Shown: one piece after another, positions 1 through 7,848 of the stretch
Layout of the letters: each line of letters opens with the position of its first letter
Numbering within the stretch: position 1 is the first letter of the stretch
Origin: Flavobacteriaceae bacterium
GTDB taxonomy: Bacteria; Bacteroidota; Bacteroidia; Flavobacteriales; Flavobacteriaceae
DNA: 32,179 nt
Assembly (NCBI GenBank): GCA_947472705.1
Contig: CANJDA010000004.1
Coordinates: 1-32,179 of the forward strand
Direction of reading: 5' to 3'
The notes under the pieces: generated by a model
What the model was told of the DNA's origin: nothing
What the model saw: the letters and a program-made list of their open reading frames with translations, nothing else
The model's database searches: none
Translations under genes and position numbers: made by a program

Positions 1-742
1 CATTTGCAATATTAGCGGTAATAAGTGACCCTCCTTTTTCCGCACTTTCTATTACTATAGTTGCTTCACTCATGCCGGCAACTATTCTATTTCGTCTTAC
101 AAAGTTTTCCTTATCTGGATTTGAACTGCTCCAAAATTCAGTGATAAAACCTCCATTTTGTTCCATCTTGGCAACATATTTTTTATGCGATTTTGGATAA
201 ATTTGATTTAATCCATGCGCCAACACACCAATGGTTTGCAAATTATTTTCCATCGCAGCTTGATGTGCCACAATATCAACTCCATAAGCAAAACCGCTAA
301 CGATAATAGGATTGAAAATAGCTAAATCTTCTATGAGTTTTTTGGTAAATTCAGCACCATAGGTAGTAACTTGTCTTGTACCAACAATGCTAATTAATTT
401 GCGCTTTTGAAAATCAAATTTACCTGAGGCAAATAATAAAACTGGACCATCAATGCAATGCTTTAATCTTTCAGGATAATCTTCATTTTGAAAATATAAA
501 ACGTTGATTTTTTCATTTTCGATATAACGCATTTCTAGTTCGGCTTTTTCAAAAACCGCCTTGTCCTTTAATTTTTTTTGCAATACATTACCAATACCAT
601 CAATTCCTTTGAGTTGAGATGGTTTAGTTTTGAATACATCTTCTGCTGAACCACAATGGCTTATCAGTTTTTTGGCTACAATATCTCCGACACCTTCTAC
701 TCGTAATAAGGCTAAATTGTAAAAAAGCTCGTTTGTTTTCAT
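1..742 (-). CDS. dprA: DNA processing protein DprA (3' end outside window)
   Basis: My own translation of the minus strand from the ATG at 742 gives an open frame to the window edge (about 247 residues). Visible in order are an N-terminal helix-hairpin-helix-like segment (VEGVGDIVAKKL), the Rossmann-like DprA core with SIVGTRQVTTYG, VSGFAYGVD and HQAAM, and the RRNRIVAG/GGSLITA region. DprA binds single-stranded DNA and loads RecA during natural transformation; in many bacteria without obvious competence it is still conserved. The C-terminal winged-helix part lies beyond base 1. It is transcribed divergently from the HU/SPOR gene, with a 100-base gap. It is absent from the ORF track only because its stop is outside the window. 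The family is secure; its role in this organism is inferred. Confidence 0.93.
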   Translation of the reverse strand, partial: MKTNELFYNLALLRVEGVGDIVAKKLISHCGSAEDVFKTKPSQLKGIDGIGNVLQKKLKDKAVFEKAELEMRYIENEKINVLYFQNEDYPERLKHCIDGPVLLFASGKFDFQKRKLISIVGTRQVTTYGAEFTKKLIEDLAIFNPIIVSGFAYGVDIVAHQAAMENNLQTIGVLAHGLNQIYPKSHKKYVAKMEQNGGFITEFWSSSNPDKENFVRRNRIVAGMSEATIVIESAEKGGSLITANIAN

Positions 743-807
743 ATCAATAAAATACTACAAAATAAATAATTTTATTTTGGATTGTTAATAAAAATTGTGG
801 ATAATTT

Positions 808-837
808 TTTGATACTACTATTGTTTCTTTAAATTTG
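808..837 (+). promoter_or_regulatory. Bacteroidota-type promoter for the HU/SPOR gene
   Basis: TTTG at 808-811 is followed after 18 bases by TAAATTTG at 830-837, an exact match to the -7 consensus TAnnTTTG of the Bacteroidota primary sigma factor. The ATG at 843 follows only five bases later, so the predicted transcript would have almost no leader. Confidence 0.5.
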
Positions 838-842
838 TCGGT

Positions 843-1790
843 ATGAAGATTGAACAATACATTTCCCAATTATTATACCGATATCAATGTGTTACTGTTC
901 CAGGTTTTGGAGCGTTTCTCACTGAATTTCATTCGGCGCAATTGGATGAAAATGCTCATTCTTTTTACCCTCCCAAAAAACTGATTTCTTTCAATCCTTT
1001 CCTAAAAAACAATGACGGATTATTAGCCAATCATTTGGCACAAGCCGAAAAGGTTTCTTATGAAGTTGCTGTAAATGCAATTCAGAATGAAGTGTCAGAT
1101 TGGAAAACTAAAATTCAAGAATTGGGTCGTTTATCAGTAAAAAACATTGGCGATTTTTCGCTAAATGCTGAAAAAAATATTGTTTTTGATCCGGTTGATC
1201 AAATTAATTATTTAAAAGAATCGTTTGGCTTAAGTTCCTTTATTTCTCCTGCGGTTAAACGAGAAGTATACAAAGAACAAGTTGAAGTACTTGAAGAAAA
1301 AGCACCTATTGCTTTCACTCCAGAAAAAAGAAGAAGTTATAAAGCCTTGAAATATGCTGCTATTATAACCCTTTCATTAGGGTTAACAAGTGTATTAGGA
1401 TATAAGTTATATGATAATTATTTAGAACAGGTGCAACAAGAAACCTTGTTGGTACAATCGAATGTTCAGAAAAAAATTAATCAAAAAATTCAGGAAGCTA
1501 CTTTCTTTATTGAGAATCCATTACCAGCGGTAACTCTAACTGTTCCATCAGAAAAAGACACGCCTTACCATGTTGTTGCTGGCGCTTTCCGATTAGAATC
1601 CAATGCTGAAAATGCCTATCAATCGTTATTAAAATTAGGCTTTAAAGCCAAAAGATTACCTGCCAACAAGCATGGTTTACTGCCCGTACTTTACGGAAGT
1701 TACTCTTCTTATAACGAAGCACAAGAGGCCATGAAAAGCATTAAACGCCTTGACAATAAAGATGCTTGGTTATTAATACAAGAATTATAA
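843..1790 (+). CDS. HU-CCDC81-like and SPOR domain membrane protein
   Basis: 315 residues. Residues 1 to about 130 look like the paired CCDC81-type prokaryotic HU domains found in Bacteroidota (VPGFGAFLTEF, ISFNPFLKNNDG). A basic stretch (EKRRSYKALK) leads into one transmembrane helix near 170-187 (AAIITLSLGLTSVLGYKLY). A C-terminal SPOR domain covers about 240-315 (YHVVAGAF, GLLPVLYGSY). SPOR domains bind denuded peptidoglycan at division sites, and HU folds usually bind DNA, so the protein could link the envelope to the nucleoid; that link is inference. No other Met lies near the N-terminus, which supports this start. An intrinsic terminator follows directly. Confidence 0.88.
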   Translation: MKIEQYISQLLYRYQCVTVPGFGAFLTEFHSAQLDENAHSFYPPKKLISFNPFLKNNDGLLANHLAQAEKVSYEVAVNAIQNEVSDWKTKIQELGRLSVKNIGDFSLNAEKNIVFDPVDQINYLKESFGLSSFISPAVKREVYKEQVEVLEEKAPIAFTPEKRRSYKALKYAAIITLSLGLTSVLGYKLYDNYLEQVQQETLLVQSNVQKKINQKIQEATFFIENPLPAVTLTVPSEKDTPYHVVAGAFRLESNAENAYQSLLKLGFKAKRLPANKHGLLPVLYGSYSSYNEAQEAMKSIKRLDNKDAWLLIQEL

Positions 1791-1794
1791 AATT

Positions 1795-1817
1795 ATCCCG
1801 ATTTCTCGGGATTTTTT
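1795..1817 (+). terminator. Intrinsic terminator after HU/SPOR gene
   Basis: Perfect 7-bp stem ATCCCGA/TCGGGAT with a four-base loop (TTTC), followed by a run of T. It starts four bases after the stop codon. The thioesterase gene therefore probably has its own promoter just downstream. Confidence 0.85.
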
Positions 1818-1829
1818 ATTTGTTGTAAT

Positions 1830-1837
1830 TACCTTTG
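1830..1837 (+). promoter_or_regulatory. -7 promoter element for thioesterase gene
   Basis: TACCTTTG matches TAnnTTTG exactly and is followed by CCAAAAATA, the same downstream context as the -7 element at 22555-22562. No convincing -33 TTG is seen at normal spacing. The first ATG downstream (1846) hits a stop after two codons, so the ATG at 1851 is the start. Confidence 0.5.
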
Positions 1838-1850
1838 CCAAAAATATGTT

Positions 1851-2360
1851 ATGACTCCAAAACATCCTTCTGAATCTTTAACGATTTTGACCGATTTGGT
1901 CTTGCCTAGTGAAACCAATCCTTTAAATAACCTTTTTGGGGGTGAGTTATTAGCCCGAATGGACAGAGCTGCAAGCATAGCCGCAAGAAGACATTCTCGA
2001 AGAATTACTGTTACAGCTTCGGTAAATCATGTGGCTTTTAACCGTTCTATTCCTCTAGGAAGTGTTGTTACCATTGAAGCTAAAGTCTCACGAGCATTTA
2101 ATTCATCCATGGAAATTTTTCTTGATGTGTGGATTGAAGATAGAGAATCAGGTATTCGAACTAAAGCCAATGAAGCCATTTATACTTTTGTCGCAGTAAA
2201 CGAAACGGGAAACCCTTTAACCGTTCCTCAAATAGAACCACAAACAGAACTAGAAAAAGAGCGATTTGACGCTGCTCTACGAAGAAAACAATTGAGTCTT
2301 GTTTTAGCAGGGAAAATGAGCCCTCATGACGCAACCGAACTAAAAGCGCTGTTTGTTTAA
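1851..2360 (+). CDS. Acyl-CoA thioesterase, hotdog fold
   Basis: 169 residues, normal length for a single-hotdog acyl-CoA thioesterase (YciA/BACH type). The N-terminal signature NPLNNLFGGELLARMD carries the family's conserved Asn, Gly-Gly and Asp; TASVNHVAFNRSIPLGSVV forms the central strand region. It would hydrolyse acyl-CoA to free acid and CoA in the cytoplasm; chain-length preference cannot be read from sequence. It has its own -7 element after the preceding terminator. Its stop codon directly abuts the stop of the convergent EnvC-like gene, leaving no intergenic base and no separate terminator. Confidence 0.9.
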   Translation: MTPKHPSESLTILTDLVLPSETNPLNNLFGGELLARMDRAASIAARRHSRRITVTASVNHVAFNRSIPLGSVVTIEAKVSRAFNSSMEIFLDVWIEDRESGIRTKANEAIYTFVAVNETGNPLTVPQIEPQTELEKERFDAALRRKQLSLVLAGKMSPHDATELKALFV

Positions 2361-3623
2361 TTACATATTATAAAGCCAAGAAGCTGGGTTATTATAATTT
2401 GTGTTTTGGAGAATTAGGAATTTCAAAACCGTTTTTCCAGTGTCACCATTGGTTCTAATTTTCCCTAATGATTGTTTGGTACTAACTTTATCGCCTACAC
2501 TCACATTTACGCTGCTCAAGTTTTGGTAAACCGTAAAGAAATCTCCATGCTGTATGAACACGGCGATATTTAAAGGCGATATTTTATAAATCTTTGTTAC
2601 TTCTCCTCCAAAAACTGCTCGAGCTGAAGACCCAGCTTCGGTAGTGATTTCAACACCACTATTGTGTACCGTTAAGGTTTTATAAACTGGGTGAGGCTGA
2701 TCACCATAAGGCAACGAAACCACTCCCTTTTCAACTGGCCAAGGCAATTTTCCTTTATTGGCTCTGAAATTATTAGCTATTAATTGCCCTTCTGGGGTTA
2801 ATACAATTTTTGAAGAAGTTTCCACTGCTTTTGTATCCTCTGCCGTTGTTGTTTTTGGATTGGCTTTGGCTTTGGCTGCCGCCGTCTTTTTGTTGGCTGT
2901 CGCAATACTTTCTCTAATTAATTTTTGAATCTGAGCATCAATTTTTTTGGTTTCTTGTTGTTTTTTCTTGATTTCAGCAACAATTTTCCCTTTTTCTTTT
3001 TTGATTTGGGTGGCTATTTTTTCCTGCTCTTGCTTTTCTTTTTCAAGTCCTTGTTTTTCTATTTCGTTTTCGGCAATTAATTTTTCTTTTACCGTTTTTT
3101 GAGCGCCAATTTTAGTATTGTAATCTTCTAGTTGCGTTGTTTTTCCTTTTATTTCTTCTCCTTGCATTTTTCGATAACTCGCATATTGTTTCATATACTG
3201 CGCTCTTTTATAAGCCTGAAGGAAGTTTTGTGAAGAGAGCAAGAACATGGCTCTACTTTGTTCAGAACGGCTTTTATAGGATTTTAAAATCATCTCAGCA
3301 TAATCTTTACGAAGAATATCTAAATCCCGGTTGAGTTGGTTTATTTTTAGCTGATTGACATAAATATCATTACTTAATAATTTGGTTTGCTTTTCGGTGG
3401 TTTTAATCAGTTTTTCTTTTAAACCGATTTTTTCTTTTTGAAGCATCAATTGGGTAACTACTGATTTTTCTTTGCTTTTTACCGATTGCAATTGCTGTTC
3501 TTTCTCTTGAATCTCAAGTTGAATTTTAGCTTTACGTTCTTCGAGCTGCTCCTGTGTAGGCACTTGGCACCACGCTTGTGTTGCTAAACAAAAAAATAAA
3601 AAGGTCACAAAAAATCTTGGCAT
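2361..3623 (-). CDS. EnvC-like coiled-coil protein with degenerate LytM (M23) domain
   Basis: 420 residues. A signal peptide (RFFVTFLFFCLATQAWC) precedes a long charged coiled coil (about 25-240) and an Ala/Lys/Thr-rich linker (240-272). The C-terminal LytM fold (about 290-420) has PWPVEKGVVSLPYG, NSGVEI, YQNL and VLKFLI. This is the layout of EnvC, which activates amidases for septal peptidoglycan splitting. The positions that hold zinc ligands in active M23 enzymes (HxGxD, YxHL, HF) appear as N321, E325, N368 and K401, so I infer no hydrolase activity. It is the last gene of the flippase-dut-nucleotidyltransferase string. An active peptidase is unlikely but not excluded. Confidence 0.87.
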   Translation of the reverse strand: MPRFFVTFLFFCLATQAWCQVPTQEQLEERKAKIQLEIQEKEQQLQSVKSKEKSVVTQLMLQKEKIGLKEKLIKTTEKQTKLLSNDIYVNQLKINQLNRDLDILRKDYAEMILKSYKSRSEQSRAMFLLSSQNFLQAYKRAQYMKQYASYRKMQGEEIKGKTTQLEDYNTKIGAQKTVKEKLIAENEIEKQGLEKEKQEQEKIATQIKKEKGKIVAEIKKKQQETKKIDAQIQKLIRESIATANKKTAAAKAKANPKTTTAEDTKAVETSSKIVLTPEGQLIANNFRANKGKLPWPVEKGVVSLPYGDQPHPVYKTLTVHNSGVEITTEAGSSARAVFGGEVTKIYKISPLNIAVFIQHGDFFTVYQNLSSVNVSVGDKVSTKQSLGKIRTNGDTGKTVLKFLILQNTNYNNPASWLYNM

Positions 3624-3644
3624 GGGCTTAATGTTTTGGCAAAT

Positions 3645-4460
3645 CTAATTTATAAAAATTCTTTCATATCCTTCGGGAACACTATAAGGGAATGTAAGTT
3701 CTTCATTAAAAGTAACTGAATTATATTCGATTGAAATAGCAGTCTTCCCTTTTTTCTGAACGGCATTAATCATCAAATTTGCTGGTAAAATAGCCGTGGC
3801 ATAACCTTGAAAATTGGGATAATTCACTTCAAATTCTCTTTCTTTTTCAACTTGAATAATCTCTTGTTTTTTGAGTAAATAATGATCCTCATCAAACAAA
3901 AATGATTTTTCGGTATTATTATCTTTAGTGCTCAACTGATACGATTTATCCAATAATAGCATCGTGAAATTTTCTTTTGTCAAATCATCTATTGGTTGTC
4001 CAATTAAAAGATTTTGAATTTTAGTAAAATCTAAATCAGTTCCTAGCCATTCACTCAAAGCTTGATAATTCCCTTCAAAATAGGTGCCGTTTATTTTTTC
4101 ATAATACTTCACTTCATCGGGCGTAATCAAGGCTTTGGCCATTGTAATTCCAATAAATCGAATACTGACTAAAATCTTCTCGTCCTTTTTGATTTTGATT
4201 TCGGCAGAAACGCTTTGAGATTGCTTTTCGTCTTTATAATTAGCACTCGATCTTATGTATAACGTAGAAAAATCATTTTTATTACTGTAATGTTTTTGAA
4301 TAATATTTTCCGAAGTAACCTCATTGCTGTCTTTAACTGCATTAGTTATTACAGGTTTGTTCTCTGCTAAAACAGTTTTCGATTTACAAGACACGAGCAT
4401 TTGCGAACTGGAGAAGCAAACTAAAAAAATTACCAAGCGGAAATAAATCAAATTTTTCAT
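3645..4460 (-). CDS. DUF4292 lipoprotein, LolB-like features
   Basis: 271 residues. A lipoprotein signal peptide ends in the lipobox LVSC with Cys at residue 25. The mature part is rich in beta strands (SAEIKIKKDEKILVSIRFI, ALITPDEVKYYEK, SIEYNSVTF), matching the Bacteroidota family DUF4292. The strand pattern, including YFEGNYQALSEWLG followed by LLIGQP, resembles the LolA/LolB convex-barrel fold, so a part in outer-membrane lipoprotein insertion is a reasonable inference. Its start overlaps the TPR gene's stop as TAATG, indicating translational coupling. The family call is good; the LolB comparison is by eye. Confidence 0.8.
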   Translation of the reverse strand: MKNLIYFRLVIFLVCFSSSQMLVSCKSKTVLAENKPVITNAVKDSNEVTSENIIQKHYSNKNDFSTLYIRSSANYKDEKQSQSVSAEIKIKKDEKILVSIRFIGITMAKALITPDEVKYYEKINGTYFEGNYQALSEWLGTDLDFTKIQNLLIGQPIDDLTKENFTMLLLDKSYQLSTKDNNTEKSFLFDEDHYLLKKQEIIQVEKEREFEVNYPNFQGYATAILPANLMINAVQKKGKTAISIEYNSVTFNEELTFPYSVPEGYERIFIN

Positions 4461-5812
4461 TATCCCTTTTTGTTTTTTATTAGCTCATTGGCTTTGGTAA
4501 AATAACTTTCTTTCTTTTTCAAATTCCCCAATCCATTATAAGCTTCTCCTAATTGAATATTGAAATTGATTTCCAAGGCAGTGTCATCAACTACAAAATC
4601 TAGCCCTGATTCTAATAAATTAGCTGCTTTTTTAAAGTTTTTTAATTGATTATAGGCCAATCCAGCATAATAATAATACTGGGGTTGCGTTGGAAAAATC
4701 TGCGTCAAATCCTCTGCTCTTTTGGCTAAAATGTCAAATTGTTGGTTTTCAGTATAAGCTTGAAGTAGTAATTGTTGTGCTTCTGTATCTTCTTCAGCGT
4801 TTTTTAAATGCATTTCTAAATATTTAATCGCTTTTATCCAATCAGCTTTAGCATAATAAAACTTGGCTATTTCTTTGGCAACCTGTACTCCTTTATCATT
4901 ATCAAAATAGGAAATGGCTTTGTCTAAATCAAGTTCGTATTTTGGGTTGTTTTTGGCAAAAATTAAAAATTCGTTGAGGATTCTGTGCTTTATTTTTTGG
5001 TCTATTTTTTTGCTTGACAATACGATGTTCATCGCTTTAACAGCATTGTCACCATCGTTATTATTTAAGTGAAACTTAAACAAACTCACCTGTGCCCAAT
5101 CGGATGTTGGAATAGCGGCTTCTAATTTCTTTGCAATTTCTAGTGCCTTTTCTTCTTGATTGCTTTGCGAATACAAATAAATCAAGGAAATGTAATTGGA
5201 TTCATCTTTTGGGAATTTTTTTATTTGCTCCAAAAGATTGTTTTTTTCTGCCGATTGGTATTTGGCATCTTTTAAAATATCAGCCTTATACAATTCCCGT
5301 TTATCCGTCTTACCGTATTTGGTATTCAGTTCGTTAATGAGTTCCAGTGCTTTATCATACTGTTGGGTATTCATATATAACGACGTCAAATCTTCTTTGT
5401 AATCATCGTTAAATGTTACCAATTTTTCCACTATGCTGATGGCTCGATTGTAATCTTGAGTGGCATAACAAACATCATACATCCCTACAAAAGCCCAACG
5501 GTTTTTGGGGTCCATTTTGGTTACCTTTTCAAAATTATCATAGGCCTCTTTGTATTTTTTTTGGGCCAAATAATTTTTCCCAAATTCAAAATAAACGATA
5601 GGATCTTCGGGATTGGCTTCTTTACATTTTTCTAGAGCTTCAATTGCTTTGTCATAGTTTTCGATGCTTTTTTGCTTTATTGCTTCGTAGAAATTATCTT
5701 CAAATCCATTGTCTAAAACTACTACATCATGTTCGGGTTCTTTTTGACCCAAAGTAATATTGGGAAGGCATAACATTCCAATTAATAAACTATAAATTCC
5801 TAATTTCTTCAT
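4460..5812 (-). CDS. Exported tetratricopeptide repeat protein
   Basis: 450 residues. The signal peptide (LGIYSLLIGMLCLPNITLGQ) is followed by TPR units across most of the protein, for example NPEDPIVYFEFGKNYLAQKKYKEA, PKNRWAFVGMYDVCYATQDY and TQPQYYYYAGLAYNQLKNF. TPRs form scaffolds for protein contacts; no enzyme domain is present. It is probably periplasmic. It lies nine bases after the nucleotidyltransferase and overlaps the DUF4292 lipoprotein gene by one base, so the three are likely cotranscribed. The partner is unknown. Confidence 0.85.
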   Translation of the reverse strand: MKKLGIYSLLIGMLCLPNITLGQKEPEHDVVVLDNGFEDNFYEAIKQKSIENYDKAIEALEKCKEANPEDPIVYFEFGKNYLAQKKYKEAYDNFEKVTKMDPKNRWAFVGMYDVCYATQDYNRAISIVEKLVTFNDDYKEDLTSLYMNTQQYDKALELINELNTKYGKTDKRELYKADILKDAKYQSAEKNNLLEQIKKFPKDESNYISLIYLYSQSNQEEKALEIAKKLEAAIPTSDWAQVSLFKFHLNNNDGDNAVKAMNIVLSSKKIDQKIKHRILNEFLIFAKNNPKYELDLDKAISYFDNDKGVQVAKEIAKFYYAKADWIKAIKYLEMHLKNAEEDTEAQQLLLQAYTENQQFDILAKRAEDLTQIFPTQPQYYYYAGLAYNQLKNFKKAANLLESGLDFVVDDTALEINFNIQLGEAYNGLGNLKKKESYFTKANELIKNKKG

Positions 5813-5820
5813 GTTGATTT

Positions 5821-6831
5821 TTATTCTAGAACCGAATAATCTCCAATACTTATACTTTTAAAATCACCATCAAATGTAGCGTGATTTCCAATCATGGCAT
5901 TATCTAATTTCGCATTTTTAATATGAGCATGAGTTTGAACCAAACTATTTTGGATTTTAGTATTGGTTACATGAGTGCCTTTCCCTAAAGAAACATTTGG
6001 CCCCACAACCGAATTAATCAATACTACATCTTCTCCAATGTAACATGGAGGTATGATGGTTGAATTTTCTATTCTCACATCATAATCTACCAAATGTTCT
6101 CCGTCATTGTGCAAAAAGGTAAGCATTCTTGAGTTGGTCTCTACTGTCACGTCTTTGTTACCACAATCCATCCAAGCATCAACCTCTCCAGGCACAAATT
6201 TCATTCCTTTGGCCATCATTTGCTTAATGCCATCGTTAATTTGGTATTCCCCACCGTGAATGATATTGTTGTCTAAAACATACTGCAGCTCATTCTTTAA
6301 AACAGCAGCGTCTTTAAAATAATATATTCCAATAACCGCTAGGTCAGAAACAAATTCTTTTGGTTTTTCTACCAACTCTACTATTTCATTAGCTTCGTTT
6401 AACTGAATAACTCCAAAGGCTTCTGGTTGGTCTACTTGCTTAACCCAAATTACGCTGTCAGCGCTTTGATCTAAATCAAAATCGGCACGAATTAAAGTAT
6501 CGGCATAAGCTATTACTGCTGGTCCGCTCAAAGAATCTTTGGCACACATAATGGCATGACCCGTTCCTAAAGCTTCGTTTTGGTAATATATTTTTCCTTG
6601 TGAACCCAGCTTTTCGGCAATGGCTATCAAATCTTCTTCTACTTTTTTACCGAAGCTTTCATGTATTATAAAAGCAATCTCGTCTATCTTTTGACCCAAA
6701 ACTCCTGCAATGTCTTCTACCAAACGGTGAACAATGGGTTTTCCAGCAATAGGAATTAATGGTTTTGGAATGGTTAATGTATGTGGGCGAAGTCGTGAAC
6801 CACGGCCCGCCATTGGAACTATTATTTTCAT
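5821..6831 (-). CDS. Sugar-1-phosphate nucleotidyltransferase with left-handed beta-helix tail
   Basis: 336 residues. The N-terminal nucleotidyltransferase domain (1 to about 235) begins with IVPMAGRGSRLRPHTLTIPK, the NTP-binding loop and catalytic Lys region of RmlA/GlmU/ManC-type enzymes; EYQINDGIKQMM and DAWMDCG are further family blocks. The C-terminal part (about 250-336) shows hexapeptide-like turns (YIGEDVVLINSVVGPNVSLG). It makes an NDP-sugar from a sugar 1-phosphate and NTP. Substrate (glucose, mannose or other) cannot be fixed from sequence; dTDP-glucose synthesis is possible. Cytoplasmic. Neighbours (flippase, envelope proteins) suggest a role in surface glycans. Confidence 0.87.
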   Translation of the reverse strand: MKIIVPMAGRGSRLRPHTLTIPKPLIPIAGKPIVHRLVEDIAGVLGQKIDEIAFIIHESFGKKVEEDLIAIAEKLGSQGKIYYQNEALGTGHAIMCAKDSLSGPAVIAYADTLIRADFDLDQSADSVIWVKQVDQPEAFGVIQLNEANEIVELVEKPKEFVSDLAVIGIYYFKDAAVLKNELQYVLDNNIIHGGEYQINDGIKQMMAKGMKFVPGEVDAWMDCGNKDVTVETNSRMLTFLHNDGEHLVDYDVRIENSTIIPPCYIGEDVVLINSVVGPNVSLGKGTHVTNTKIQNSLVQTHAHIKNAKLDNAMIGNHATFDGDFKSISIGDYSVLE

Positions 6832-6846
6832 TTAAATCTTATTTTA

Positions 6847-6931
6847 ACTTCAACATTCGCTATTCAAAATTCGTTGTTCAACATTTGAATTTTGAACATT
6901 CAACTTGGAATTATGAATCTTGAAATGTTTT
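6847..6931. repeat. Imperfect palindromic repeat, copy A
   Basis: AT-rich segment built of degenerate ATTCAACATTC-like units, able to fold back on itself. It shares GAACAYTCAACTTGGAA and surrounding bases with copy B (6887-6910 versus 7367-7390, 23 of 24 identical). Its outer end ACTTCAACATT (6847-6857) is an exact inverted copy of AATGTTGAAGT at 7396-7406 in copy B. The two copies flank the four-helix-bundle gene. Confidence 0.75.
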
Positions 6932-6939
6932 TATTACTC

Positions 6940-7299
6940 TTATTTTTTACTTCTTGATGTTGCTATACTTTTTACAAAAATGGATATTAATTCGTCATTT
7001 TCTTTTAGTATGACAATCAAATCTTCTTCTTCCTTTATATATAATTTTGCTTTATAAATAATTTTCAAACAAGAATGTGTTTCTCTCAATTCTTTTAAAA
7101 CAAGCGACATTTTATGAATAAAATCATTTCTAGATTCTGCACTTTGAGCTTCACTATAATTTAAAGAAGGTGCTGTTCCCGATCTTACAATTTGACCCGA
7201 CAAATGATTTCCTGCTTTTGTTGCTTTTAAATGGTCTGTAATATTGATTATTTGAACTGCAAAATCAATTAGCCTTTCATGTAAATCATATTTTACCAT
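6940..7299 (-). CDS. Four-helix-bundle protein (23S rRNA-IVP / S23 family)
   Basis: 119 residues, typical for this family. Landmarks are LIDFAVQIINITDHL, GNHLSGQIVRSGTAPSLNYSEA and NDFIHKMSLVLKELRETHSCLKII, the conserved core of the proteins first found in intervening sequences of 23S rRNA genes and related to the Avd accessory proteins of diversity-generating retroelements. The molecular function of stand-alone copies is unknown. It sits between dut and the nucleotidyltransferase, in the same direction, separated from both by about 110 bases of palindromic repeat while the genes around are tightly packed. That suggests arrival as a discrete unit. No reverse transcriptase is nearby. Confidence 0.88.
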   Translation of the reverse strand: MVKYDLHERLIDFAVQIINITDHLKATKAGNHLSGQIVRSGTAPSLNYSEAQSAESRNDFIHKMSLVLKELRETHSCLKIIYKAKLYIKEEEDLIVILKENDELISIFVKSIATSRSKK

Positions 7300-7317
7300 A
7301 GTTTGTTTTAATTAAAT

Positions 7318-7411
7318 ACTTCAAAATTCGTTATTCAACATTCATCATTCAACATTCAGCTATTCAGAATTTTGAACACTCAACTTGGAATGTTCAATGT
7401 TGAAGTGTTTT
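7318..7411. repeat. Imperfect palindromic repeat, copy B
   Basis: Second copy of the repeat, between dut and the four-helix-bundle gene. It starts ACTTCAAAATTCG and ends TGTTGAAGTGTTTT, with internal units TTATTCAACATTCATC and CATTCAACATTCAG. It is related both directly (central block) and inversely (outer 11 bases) to copy A. On the minus strand it lies just after the dut stop codon. Confidence 0.75.
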
Positions 7412-7413
7412 AA

Positions 7414-7848
7414 CTACTTCACCCCTGTACTACCAAAACCGCCTTCTCCTCTTGTGGTTTCAGACAATGCTTCTACCGCAATCCATTCGGCACGTTCGTG
7501 TTTGGCTATGATTAATTGGGCAATTCTTTCCCCGTTTTCCACTATGAAATTTTCATGGGATAAATTTACTAAAATCACACCGATTTCCCCGCGATAATCG
7601 GCATCAACTGTACCGGGTGAATTTAAGACGGTGATTCCTTTCTTGGCTGCCAATCCACTACGAGGTCTAACTTGAGCTTCATAACCTATTGGCAATTCTA
7701 TAAATAATCCTGTTTTAACAATAGCTCTCTCCAATGGTTTTAGGGTTATGGGTTCCGAAAGATTGGCACGCAAATCCATTCCAGCTGAGGCTATGGTTTC
7801 GTAATTGGGTAAATCGTGTTGCGATTTGTTGATGATTTTGATGGTCAT
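7414..7848 (-). CDS. dut: dUTP diphosphatase
   Basis: 144 residues, full-length homotrimeric dUTPase. All five motifs are present: AGMDLRA (1), RPRSGLA (2), [15 protein letters not shown] (3, catalytic Asp), ERIAQLI (4) and the C-terminal [10 protein letters not shown] (5) that closes over the triphosphate. It hydrolyses dUTP to dUMP, keeping uracil out of DNA and feeding dTMP synthesis in the cytoplasm. Its ATG overlaps the flippase stop as TAATG, so the two are translationally coupled. Confidence 0.97.
   Translation of the reverse strand: MTIKIINKSQHDLPNYETIASAGMDLRANLSEPITLKPLERAIVKTGLFIELPIGYEAQVRPRSGLAAKKGITVLNSPGTVDADYRGEIGVILVNLSHENFIVENGERIAQLIIAKHERAEWIAVEALSETTRGEGGFGSTGVK

Noticed and set aside
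1846-1853. ATG at 1846 as thioesterase start
   Set aside because: It runs into TGA after two codons; the in-frame start is 1851.
3137-3334. Plus-strand ORF inside the EnvC-like gene, and similar antisense ORFs (5131, 12749, 13473, 13848, 16797, 17019, 21184, 24152, 27760, 28333)
   Set aside because: All lie antisense within well-supported genes and show no family signature, promoter or independent support.
6940-7299. Four-helix-bundle gene as part of a diversity-generating retroelement (Avd)
   Set aside because: No reverse transcriptase, template repeat or variable repeat was found around it; the IVP/S23 reading is simpler.
7318-7411. Repeated ATTCAACATTC units as a CRISPR array
   Set aside because: Units are degenerate, unevenly spaced and have no unique spacers; no cas genes in the window.
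6847-7411. Classic insertion sequence between dut and the nucleotidyltransferase
   Set aside because: No transposase ORF and no obvious target-site duplication; the only ORF is the four-helix-bundle protein.
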